The notes below the pieces were generated by a model. It had not been told where the DNA came from. It did not search any database and saw nothing but the letters and a program-made list of their open reading frames with translations. DNA of 5,580 nt, taken from assembly GCA_023390675.1 (NCBI GenBank), contig JAEWCK010000144.1, positions 1 to 5,580 on the forward strand, written 5' to 3'. Position numbers and translations under genes: made by a program. This document shows positions 1 through 4,616 of the stretch, in pieces; within the stretch, counting starts at the first letter, position 1, and the number at the start of each line of letters is the position of its first letter. This DNA comes from Pseudomonadota bacterium. GTDB taxonomy: Bacteria; Pseudomonadota; Alphaproteobacteria; Sphingomonadales; Sphingomonadaceae.

Positions 1-2
1 GT

Positions 3-59
3 TTCTGGGAGCGTCGCTTCGACGATCTCGAGGACTTGCTCAAAAGGATGGACCAATGA
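3..59 (+). CDS. C-terminal end of a probable ArsR-family transcriptional regulator (partial, runs off the left edge)
   Basis: An open frame enters from the left edge and ends at TGA 57-59, giving an 18-residue tail, FWERRFDDLEDLLKRMDQ. An aromatic residue followed by a charged, leucine-spaced helix is typical of the C-terminal dimerisation helix of ArsR-type winged-helix repressors, the kind that commonly precede AHSA1 genes. The stop overlaps the next start (ATGA, 56-59), so the two genes are translationally coupled. This is the expected arrangement for an ArsR-AHSA1 pair in which the regulator controls its own operon. Only the tail is visible: the DNA-binding helices and any ligand residues lie outside the window. 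The family call therefore rests on the tail and the neighbouring gene. Confidence 0.6.
   Translation, partial: FWERRFDDLEDLLKRMDQ
42..48 (+). promoter_or_regulatory. Ribosome binding site for the AHSA1 gene
   Basis: AAAAGGA lies inside the last codons of the upstream regulator gene, 7 bases before the ATG at 56. It supports that start and shows independent ribosome loading in addition to the ATGA overlap. Confidence 0.6.
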
Positions 60-487
60 CCGACGCCACCACCGAAATCGTCACCGTGACCGTCGAGCGC
101 GCGTTCGCGCATCCACCCGAGCGGATCTGGCGCGCGCTCACCCAGCCGCACTTGATCAAGGAATGGCTGATGAAGAACGATTTCGAGGCGGTGGTCGGCC
201 ATCGCTTCCATCTCAGCGGCGACTGGGGCGGCGTGCTCGATTGCGAGGTGGTAGCGATCGAGGCCGGGCGCTTGCTCTCCTACAGCTGGAACTTCGCGAA
301 CGACGATCCTGCGTACGCCCTGCAGAGCGTGGTGACGTTCACGCTCACGCCGGCGGGCACGGGCACGCATCTGCGAATGGATCAGGCCGGTTTCCGCCCC
401 GAGCAGAAGCAGGCGATCGGCGGCGCGAAATATGGCTGGCAGCAGTTCTTCGGAAAGCTTGAGCAGCTCCTCGGGCGGATCGACTGA
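56..487 (+). CDS. AHSA1 / SRPBCC-domain protein (START-like fold)
   Basis: This 143-residue protein spans a single SRPBCC (Bet v 1/START-like) domain of the AHSA1 type, at the usual family length. Family hallmarks are the first strand and helix (residues about 14-40, ERAFAHPPERIWRALTQ followed by an EWLM segment), a central beta-sheet (about 45-110), and a C-terminal amphipathic helix beginning GWQQFFGKLEQLL (about 128-140). The fold forms a hydrophobic pocket for a small ligand, but the ligand cannot be told from sequence. There is no signal peptide, so it is cytoplasmic. It overlaps the upstream regulator by four bases and abuts the next gene. ArsR-AHSA1 pairs are common in Proteobacteria and their physiological role is mostly unknown. 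I infer a small-molecule binding or stress function under control of the ArsR partner. Confidence 0.88.
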   Translation: MTDATTEIVTVTVERAFAHPPERIWRALTQPHLIKEWLMKNDFEAVVGHRFHLSGDWGGVLDCEVVAIEAGRLLSYSWNFANDDPAYALQSVVTFTLTPAGTGTHLRMDQAGFRPEQKQAIGGAKYGWQQFFGKLEQLLGRID

Positions 488-901
488 ATGTCCGGGGGCG
501 GACCCATCCTGCTCTCCGGGGGCAATCCGCAGATCGCCAAGGGCGACGGCGATGCGCTCGTGCAGGCCTATATCGCGGCGATGCCGGGGTGGAAGCGCGA
601 AGCCGGGCGCCGTCTCGATGCACTCATCGAGCGCGCGATTCCCGGCGTGCGTAAGGCGGTGCGCTGGAACTCGCCCTTCTACGGCATGGAGAACCAGGGC
701 TGGTTCCTGAGTTTTCATTGCTACACCCGCTACATCAAGCTGAGCTTCTTCTGCGGCGCGGCGCTTCACCCGCTCCCGCCCGTCGCGTCGAAGAGCCCCG
801 ATGTGCGCTACGTACACATCCATGAGGATGAGGCGCTCGACGAGGCGCTCCTCGCGAACTGGATCAGGCAGGCGTCGGAATTGCCCGGGTGGATTCCCTG
901 A
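488..901 (+). CDS. DUF1801 domain-containing protein (first of two)
   Basis: The protein has 137 residues. The start codon directly follows the TGA of the AHSA1 gene with no gap, and only a weak GGCGGA (474-479) could serve as ribosome binding site, so translation is probably coupled. The DUF1801 (YdhG-like, frataxin-like fold) signature is clear: AMPGWK at 31-36, a long helix with IPGVRKAVRWNSPFYG at 51-66, then GWFLSFHCYTRYIKLSFF at 71-88. After that come a PPVASK turn (97-102), RYVHIHEDEALDEA (107-120) and a C-terminal WIRQASELPGW helix (125-135). Length and motifs look complete. Cytoplasmic. The biochemical function of the family is not established; a few relatives have been linked to iron handling through fold similarity. 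Linkage to the ArsR and AHSA1 genes suggests a shared regulon. Confidence 0.85.
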   Translation: MSGGGPILLSGGNPQIAKGDGDALVQAYIAAMPGWKREAGRRLDALIERAIPGVRKAVRWNSPFYGMENQGWFLSFHCYTRYIKLSFFCGAALHPLPPVASKSPDVRYVHIHEDEALDEALLANWIRQASELPGWIP

Positions 902-905
902 ACGT

Positions 906-913
906 GAAAGAGA
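906..913 (+). promoter_or_regulatory. Weak purine-rich ribosome binding site for the second DUF1801 gene
   Basis: GAAAGAGA lies 6 bases before the ATG at 920, in the 18-base gap between the two DUF1801 genes. It is the only purine-rich stretch available and supports this start. Confidence 0.4.
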
Positions 914-919
914 CGCATC

Positions 920-1306
920 ATGACGAATGAAGTCAAATCCCCCTCGCAACTGATCGACGCGCGGATCGAGGCGCTGGACGACTGGCGCGGCGAGACGCTC
1001 GCTCGCCTTCGCGCGCTGATCAAGCAGGCGATTCCCGGCGTGGTCGAGGAGTGGAAATGGCGCGGGGTGCCGGTCTGGTATTCCGACGGCATGATCTGCA
1101 CCGGTGAGACCTACGAGGCCGTCGTCAAAATGACCTTCGCCAAGGGGGCGTCGCTCCCCGATCCGACGGGGCTGTTCAATTCGAGCCTCGACGGCAATGT
1201 CCGCCGCGCAATCGATTTCCGCAAGGGCGAGCCGATCGACGAGGAGGCCTTGAAGGCGCTGCTCCGCGCCGCCGCGACGCTCAACGCGGCCAAGCCCGCC
1301 CGCTAG
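920..1306 (+). CDS. DUF1801 domain-containing protein (second, divergent paralogue)
   Basis: The protein has 128 residues and starts 18 bases after the preceding gene. It belongs to the same DUF1801 superfamily but to a different subgroup. It has DWRGETLARLRALIKQAIPG at 21-40, EEWKWRGVPVW at 43-53, TGETYEAVVKMTFAKGASL at 61-79, GLFNSSLDGNVRRAIDF at 84-100, and a C-terminal EEALKALLRAAATLN helix (108-122). The shared core with the previous protein is the IPGV helix, then W-x-x-x-P, then an aromatic beta-strand. The rest differs strongly, so this is an old duplication or independent recruitment, not a recent tandem copy. No signal peptide or membrane segment. It is the last gene of the ArsR-AHSA1-DUF1801-DUF1801 run. 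Molecular function is unknown. Confidence 0.85.
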   Translation: MTNEVKSPSQLIDARIEALDDWRGETLARLRALIKQAIPGVVEEWKWRGVPVWYSDGMICTGETYEAVVKMTFAKGASLPDPTGLFNSSLDGNVRRAIDFRKGEPIDEEALKALLRAAATLNAAKPAR

Positions 1307-1307
1307 C

Positions 1308-1335
1308 GGAACCTTGCGCGGATTCCGGCATCCAA
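1308..1335 (+). promoter_or_regulatory. Candidate ECF-sigma-type promoter upstream of the membrane protein / DUF2231 / sigma factor operon
   Basis: GGAACCT (1308-1314) starts two bases after a stop codon. Sixteen bases later comes TCCAA (1331-1335). This resembles the classic ECF (sigma-E-like) promoter, with a GGAACTT -35 box and a TCTAA or TCAAA -10 box. Transcription would start near 1342, leaving a leader of about 40 bases before the ATG at 1383. It lies in the only gap ahead of an operon that encodes an ECF sigma factor, which makes autoregulation plausible. GGAAC also occurs by chance in coding sequence here (for example within the AHSA1 and first DUF1801 genes), so this is a candidate only. 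Confidence 0.35.
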
Positions 1336-1368
1336 TGTGCAGCGGCCCCAGCGAAGGGCGCCGCCGAT

Positions 1369-1375
1369 AAGGGGG
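1369..1375 (+). promoter_or_regulatory. Ribosome binding site for the four-helix membrane protein gene
   Basis: AAGGGGG ends 7 bases before the ATG at 1383 and supports that start. The ATG at 1376-1378, partly overlapping this site, is out of frame with the gene. Confidence 0.55.
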
Positions 1376-1382
1376 ATGCCAG

Positions 1383-1727
1383 ATGTTGCTCTATGCCTTG
1401 GTCGCTTTCGGAATCGGTGCGCTCGGCGGGCTCGTGCTCGCCAACTCGGTGCTGCGCAGACAGTTCGCCTCCTGGGCGATCTCGCTGCTCCACGCCGCGC
1501 TCGGCGCGACCGGGCTGGCGCTGCTGATCGTCGCGCTCGCCGATAGCGCCGCCAATCCCGCCAAGGTCGCCTTCGGACTATTGCTCGTCGCGGCGCTCGC
1601 CGGATTCTACCTCGCCTCGGTCCATCTGCGCAAAGCGATCCCGCCCAGGGGCGCGGTGTTCCTCCATGCAGGGCTCGCCGTCGCAGGCTTCCTGACGCTG
1701 GCGGGCACCGCGCTCAACATGATTTGA
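1383..1727 (+). CDS. Small four-helix membrane protein with an internal two-helix duplication, function unknown
   Basis: I do not recognise a named family. The 114-residue protein is almost entirely hydrophobic, with four likely membrane helices at about 2-22, 31-52, 62-81 and 91-111, joined by short loops. The loops with positive charge (RR at 25-26; R83, K84 and R89) lie after helices 1 and 3, so by the positive-inside rule these loops face the cytoplasm and both termini face the periplasm. The two halves align without gaps at a 58-residue offset. Matching positions include G16/G74, L19/L77, A20/A78, L24/L82, R25/R83, H37/H95, A38/A96 and G44/G102. Helices 2 and 4 both open with LHA. It is 6 bases upstream of the DUF2231 gene and probably co-transcribed with it and the sigma factor. 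Confidence 0.75.
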   Translation: MLLYALVAFGIGALGGLVLANSVLRRQFASWAISLLHAALGATGLALLIVALADSAANPAKVAFGLLLVAALAGFYLASVHLRKAIPPRGAVFLHAGLAVAGFLTLAGTALNMI

Positions 1728-1733
1728 CTGGCG

Positions 1734-2162
1734 ATGCGAATCTTCGGACACCCGCTTCATCCGATGGTGGTCCACTTTCCGATCGCGCTCTGGACGATCG
1801 CGACCGCGTGCGACGTGCTCGAACTCACGGGCCTGGTCGAGGTGTGGCGAGTGGCATGGCTGGCGCTCGCGATCGGCACTGCGGCGGCACTTCCCGCCGC
1901 AGTCGCCGGAATGCTCGATTTCGCGCGATTGAGCGACGAGGCGGCGCCGACCGGCACGCGCCACATGCTGCTGATGGGCTGCGCCTTCTGCGCCTATGCC
2001 GCAGCACTGGCGCTGCGTACCAGCGGCTGGGTCGCGACGCCTGCGCCTGTCCTGCTCGCGATCGGGTTCAGCGCACTCGGGTTCGTGCTATTGGTGGGCG
2101 GTGGGCATTTTGGCGCGGCTTTGGTGTATCGTTACGGCGCCGGGCGCGAGGAGCGGCAATGA
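1734..2162 (+). CDS. DUF2231 domain-containing inner-membrane protein
   Basis: This 142-residue protein carries the DUF2231 signature at its N-terminus: GHPLHPMVVHFPIAL (5-19). Four membrane helices are likely (about 11-29, 39-60, 77-95 and 104-122). An AGMLDF turn (59-63) follows helix 2, and the family's closing motif GGHFGAALVYRYG covers 123-135. Histidines 6, 9, 14, 77 and 125 lie near helix ends, where they could bind a metal or haem; that is inference. The gene starts 6 bases after the previous stop with no recognisable ribosome binding site, so translation is probably coupled to the upstream gene. Its own stop overlaps the sigma factor start (ATGA, 2159-2162). Family function is not established. 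Its position suggests a membrane input to, or a target of, the sigma factor. Confidence 0.88.
   Translation: MRIFGHPLHPMVVHFPIALWTIATACDVLELTGLVEVWRVAWLALAIGTAAALPAAVAGMLDFARLSDEAAPTGTRHMLLMGCAFCAYAAALALRTSGWVATPAPVLLAIGFSALGFVLLVGGGHFGAALVYRYGAGREERQ
2149..2153 (+). promoter_or_regulatory. Ribosome binding site that fixes the sigma factor start
   Basis: AGGAG lies inside the last codons of the DUF2231 gene, 5 bases before the ATG at 2159. It decides in favour of this start over any start in the longer open frame that extends upstream through the DUF2231 gene. Confidence 0.65.
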
Positions 2163-2854
2163 ACCCCGATGTGCTGGAAGCGCCGGATTTCGAGCGCCTG
2201 TCCGATTTCGCGCTGGCCGAGCGCGCGGCGGCGCGCGAAGCGGAGGCGATCCGCGTGATCACCGCGCGCAACAACCAGCGCCTCTATCGCGCCGCGTGGA
2301 GCATCCTCGGCAATCGCGAGGATGCCGAGGAAGTGGTGCAGGAAACCTATCTCAAGGCGTTCGCCGGCCGCGCGCGCTTCGCGGGGCAATCCGCGCTGTC
2401 GACCTGGCTGACGCGCATCGCGATCAATGAGGCGCTCGGCCGCCGCCGCGCCGCGAGCCGCCAGCGCCGCGCGCTCGATGCGGCCGATGTGGCGGTGCTC
2501 GCCGAATATCGTGACAGGCTCGCGACGAGCCACGGCGCGTTCGCGGCGCCCGATCAGGAGGCGCTTGTGCGCGAACTCGCCCGCTCGCTCGAAGCCGCGA
2601 TTGCCGCGCTGCCGAGCGAATTCCGCATGGTCTTCATCCTGCGCGCCATCGAGCAAATGAGCGTCGAGGAAGTCGCCGCAGTGGCCGGCATACTGCCGCA
2701 GACGGTCAAGACGCGCTATCTGCGCGCGCGACGGAGACTTCAGGAGATGCTGGGGCCCGAGGTGCGCGCCGCGCTGGACGGGAGCTTCCACTTCGCCGGC
2801 GCGGATTGCGGGCGGATCACCGAACGCACCTTGCGCACGCTCGGCGCGGATTAA
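2159..2854 (+). CDS. ECF-type RNA polymerase sigma-70 family sigma factor
   Basis: This 231-residue protein has the two-domain layout of ECF sigma factors. Region 2 spans about 30-97, with NNQRLYRAAWSILGNREDAE (38-57) and VVQETYLKAF (59-68) contacting core polymerase, and STWLTRIAINEALGRRR (81-97) for -10 recognition. A linker follows (about 98-135). Region 4 (about 140-195) has LPSEFRMVFILRAIEQMSVEE, an IL-PQTVKTRYLRARRRL helix-turn-helix, and basic residues for -35 binding. A tail of about 30 residues (HFAGADCGRITERTL) follows, longer than in minimal ECF factors. Its start overlaps the DUF2231 stop by four bases, so expression is coupled to the membrane gene. No zinc-finger or other recognisable anti-sigma gene is adjacent; the next gene is convergent. 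The inducing signal is not visible. Confidence 0.92.
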   Translation: MNPDVLEAPDFERLSDFALAERAAAREAEAIRVITARNNQRLYRAAWSILGNREDAEEVVQETYLKAFAGRARFAGQSALSTWLTRIAINEALGRRRAASRQRRALDAADVAVLAEYRDRLATSHGAFAAPDQEALVRELARSLEAAIAALPSEFRMVFILRAIEQMSVEEVAAVAGILPQTVKTRYLRARRRLQEMLGPEVRAALDGSFHFAGADCGRITERTLRTLGAD

Positions 2855-3261
2855 TCGCCCGACTTCACGAAGAAACGTTCGATCACGTCCTTGGCGAGCC
2901 GCGCCGGGCGCAGCGTCTCGGCATCTAGGCAGCACCAGCTCGACTTGACCTCGGCAAGCACTTCGCCGCCGCGGCGGATCACCGTCTCGTAGAACGCCCG
3001 CGCGCCCTGCACTTTTTCGAGCAGCACGGTCGCCACGACATCGTCGTCGAGAAAGGCCGGGCGGCGATAGGTGATCTCGTGCTTGAGCGCGACCCACAGA
3101 TGCTGCGCCACCGCCTCGACTGGCGCCAGATGCTGCCAATGGCTGATCACCGCGGCCTGCACCCATTTGAGATAGGAGGCGTTGTTCACATGCCCCATGA
3201 AATCGATATCGGCTTCGGCGACGGCGACGGGGAATTCGTACGGAAGCGCTGCGCTGGTCAC
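2851..3261 (-). CDS. Hotdog-fold acyl-CoA thioesterase (4HBT / YbgC-like)
   Basis: This 136-residue single-domain protein is at the normal length for 4-hydroxybenzoyl-CoA-thioesterase-like enzymes, which hydrolyse acyl-CoA to free acid and CoA. The signature EADIDFMGHVNNASYLKW spans 16-33. By alignment with Pseudomonas 4HBT (catalytic Asp17 in its DCDP motif) the catalytic acid should be Asp20. HEITYRRPAFLDDDV (61-75) is the second conserved strand block. The start is GTG at 3261-3259; a stop lies six codons upstream in frame and no ATG fits. AAGGATAGG (3280-3272 on this strand) is a distant but usable ribosome binding site. Its stop overlaps the convergent sigma factor stop by four bases. 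No signal peptide, so it is cytoplasmic. The acyl substrate cannot be deduced; lipid or aromatic acyl-CoA are both possible. Confidence 0.9.
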   Translation of the reverse strand: MTSAALPYEFPVAVAEADIDFMGHVNNASYLKWVQAAVISHWQHLAPVEAVAQHLWVALKHEITYRRPAFLDDDVVATVLLEKVQGARAFYETVIRRGGEVLAEVKSSWCCLDAETLRPARLAKDVIERFFVKSGD

Positions 3262-3271
3262 GGCTGCGCAT

Positions 3272-3280
3272 CCTATCCTT
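3272..3280 (-). promoter_or_regulatory. Likely ribosome binding site for the thioesterase gene (GTG start)
   Basis: Read on the minus strand this is AAGGATAGG. The AGG nearest the gene is 10 bases from the GTG start, slightly longer than ideal. No better site is present. Confidence 0.4.
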
Positions 3281-3291
3281 CATGCCCCGAT

Positions 3292-3320
3292 TCCGCGAGC
3301 GGATTCGCGTGAAAATCCGC
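3292..3320. repeat. Nested, mutually exclusive inverted repeats in the divergent intergenic region
   Basis: GCGGATT (3299-3305) pairs perfectly with AATCCGC (3314-3320) across an 8-base spacer. The same central arm can instead pair with TCCGC (3292-3296) across a 2-base spacer. The dyads lie about 31-59 bases before the thioesterase start. They could be a repressor site or alternative hairpins in the thioesterase leader. There is no T tract on either side to suggest a terminator. Confidence 0.45.
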
Positions 3321-3370
3321 AGAAATCCATACTTTTATAGCAAAAGCACGATTGCCGTAGCGTCACTCGA

Positions 3371-3385
3371 ATTGGCCTTACCACT
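3371..3385 (+). promoter_or_regulatory. Candidate operator for a FadR-subfamily GntR regulator ahead of the GH105-DUF4861 operon
   Basis: ATTGGCCTTACCACT matches 10 of the 12 defined positions of the FadR-subfamily GntR palindrome ATTGGT-NNN-ACCAAT, the type known for PdhR and close to the UxuR/ExuR sites of uronate catabolism. It ends where a TTGACT -35-like box (3385-3390) begins, so a bound protein would block polymerase. It is 64 bases before the hydrolase start. Regulators of this subfamily commonly control uronate-use genes, which fits the downstream products. No regulator gene lies in the window. Confidence 0.4.
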
Positions 3386-3413
3386 TGACTTGGACACTCG
3401 CTGCAAACATCGT
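3385..3413 (+). promoter_or_regulatory. Weak candidate sigma-70-type promoter for the GH105-DUF4861 operon
   Basis: TTGACT (3385-3390) matches five of six bases of the -35 consensus. With a 17-base spacer the -10 region would be CATCGT (3408-3413), which is poor. Start of transcription would be near 3420. The -35 box and its contact with the candidate operator are the main support. Confidence 0.25.
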
Positions 3414-3436
3414 CGTGCGGCCGCCAGATGCGGATT

Positions 3437-3441
3437 GGAGG
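3437..3441 (+). promoter_or_regulatory. Ribosome binding site that fixes the GH105 start
   Basis: GGAGG lies 7 bases before the ATG at 3449. It selects this start over the in-frame ATG seven codons upstream (3428), which has no ribosome binding site and would put a charged extension before the signal peptide. Confidence 0.75.
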
Positions 3442-3448
3442 GAGACTC

Positions 3449-4612
3449 ATGAAGGTGAAGCTCGTCGCGGCGCTGGCCGCGCTGGCGATGGTTTGGGCGG
3501 GCGCCGCCGCGCTTCCCGCCACTGCGCAGACTGCCGGGCCGATACTGCCCGGCCGCGCGCAAGTGATGACCTCGCTCGAGCGCATCGCCGACTGGCAACT
3601 CACACATCTCAACGATCTATCCTACATGCCAATGGCGCGGCTCAGCGCGAAGAACCCGCGCGGATGGGAACAGGCAGCCTTCTGGATCGGGCTCACGCAT
3701 CTCGCCGATCGCTCGAGGAGCCCGCGCTACAAGGATGCGATCCTCGCGCTCGGGCGCGAACAAGGCTGGCGGCTCGGCGACCGCGTTTATCATGCGGACG
3801 ATCACGCGATCGGATCGGTGTGGATCTGGGCCGCGCGTCATGGCGCAGGCCGGGAGGCGATCGCGCCGATGCGCGCGCGCTTCGACCAAATCCTCACCGC
3901 GCCGATGACCGGCGACCTGACTTTCGTGGCGCCACAAAAGGGCGATCCGGCGTGCACGACGCGCTGGTGCTGGTGCGACGCGCTGTTCATGGCGCCGCCG
4001 ACGCTCTGGGCGCTGGGCAGGGACACCAGGGATGCGCGCTACGCCGCGTTCGCCGACAAGGAATATCGCGCGACCACCGATTTCCTGTTCGACAAGGGCG
4101 AGCGTCTCTATTTCCGCGACAGCCGCTTCTTCGATCAGCGCGGCAAGCATGGAGAGAAGCTGTTCTGGAGCCGCGGCAATGGCTGGGTCCTGTCGGGGCT
4201 CGCGCGGCTGATCCCCGAGATTCCCGCGAAGGATCCGCGCCGCGCTTATTATGTCCGCCTGTTCAGGGAGATGGCGGCAAGGCTGGTCACGCTCCAGCGG
4301 CCGAATGGCTATTGGCCGCCTTCGCTGCTTGCCGATCCCATTGCGTCGCAGGACGAATCGAGCGGGACCGGCTTCTTCGTCCACGGGCTGGCCTGGGGGA
4401 TCAAGGCAGGGCTGCTGGATCGCCGGACCTATCTCCCCGCGGTCCGGCGCGGCTGGGCGGCGCTCGAGCATGCGGTGCAGCCGTCGGGCATGCTCGGCTG
4501 GGTCCAGCAGGTCAGCGACCGCCCCGATGCCGTGAAGGCCGAGGATACCCAATTCTACGGCGCCGGCGCCTATCTGCTCGCCGGCACCGCCGTCTACGAT
4601 CTTGCGAGGTGA
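3449..4612 (+). CDS. Exported GH88/GH105 unsaturated glucuronyl/galacturonyl hydrolase
   Basis: The protein has 387 residues. A signal peptide (about 1-26, cleavage after ATA) shows export to the periplasm. The remainder is an (alpha/alpha)6-barrel of the GH88/GH105 group, at normal length. These enzymes hydrate the 4,5-double bond of the unsaturated uronic acid left by polysaccharide lyases, releasing it from short oligosaccharides. Visible motifs are YHADDHAIG (114-122); WCWCDALFMAPP (173-184), whose Asp177 aligns with the catalytic Asp143 of the GH105 enzyme YteR in its W-x-D-x-L-F-M-A motif; FWSRGNGWVLSGL (239-251); and SSGTGFFVHGLAWGIKAGLLD (304-324, first half SSGTGFFVHG). GH105 is more likely than GH88 proper because of the RGNGW and WCDALFMA motifs. 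The gene leads a two-gene operon with a DUF4861 gene 4 bases downstream. Substrate may be a pectin/rhamnogalacturonan-type or glucuronate-rhamnose-type oligosaccharide; the sequence does not settle it. Confidence 0.9.
   Translation: MKVKLVAALAALAMVWAGAAALPATAQTAGPILPGRAQVMTSLERIADWQLTHLNDLSYMPMARLSAKNPRGWEQAAFWIGLTHLADRSRSPRYKDAILALGREQGWRLGDRVYHADDHAIGSVWIWAARHGAGREAIAPMRARFDQILTAPMTGDLTFVAPQKGDPACTTRWCWCDALFMAPPTLWALGRDTRDARYAAFADKEYRATTDFLFDKGERLYFRDSRFFDQRGKHGEKLFWSRGNGWVLSGLARLIPEIPAKDPRRAYYVRLFREMAARLVTLQRPNGYWPPSLLADPIASQDESSGTGFFVHGLAWGIKAGLLDRRTYLPAVRRGWAALEHAVQPSGMLGWVQQVSDRPDAVKAEDTQFYGAGAYLLAGTAVYDLAR
4605..4608 (+). promoter_or_regulatory. Ribosome binding site of the DUF4861 gene, embedded in the end of the GH105 gene
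   Basis: GAGG lies in the last codons of the hydrolase gene, 8 bases before the ATG at 4617. It supports this start over the in-frame TTG at 4602. An ATG at 4612-4614 opens only a two-codon frame. Confidence 0.55.
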
Positions 4613-4616
4613 TGCG

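Noticed and set aside
1307..1327. CGGAA / TTCCG inverted repeat after the second DUF1801 gene as a possible terminator
   Set aside because: The stem is only 5 base pairs with an 11-base loop and no T tract; the left arm is better explained as a GGAACC promoter element.
1724..2158. Upstream extension of the sigma factor reading frame
   Set aside because: The extension overlaps the DUF2231 gene and is Arg-rich junk; a ribosome binding site 5 bases before the ATG at 2159 and the start of conserved sequence fix the true start.
2132..3283. 383-residue open frame on the minus strand across the sigma factor and thioesterase genes
   Set aside because: Its product is Arg/Ala-rich with no recognisable motif, and it overlaps two well-supported genes. 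It is a GC-rich shadow.
3327..3345. AT-rich patch with TATAGC (plus strand) and TATAAA (minus strand) as -10 boxes
   Set aside because: No acceptable -35 box lies at 16-18 bases on either strand, so I do not call a promoter, although the patch could still contribute to the thioesterase promoter.
3428..3448. Seven-codon N-terminal extension of the GH105 protein from the ATG at 3428
   Set aside because: It overlaps the ribosome binding site of the ATG at 3449 and would place residues before a clean signal peptide.
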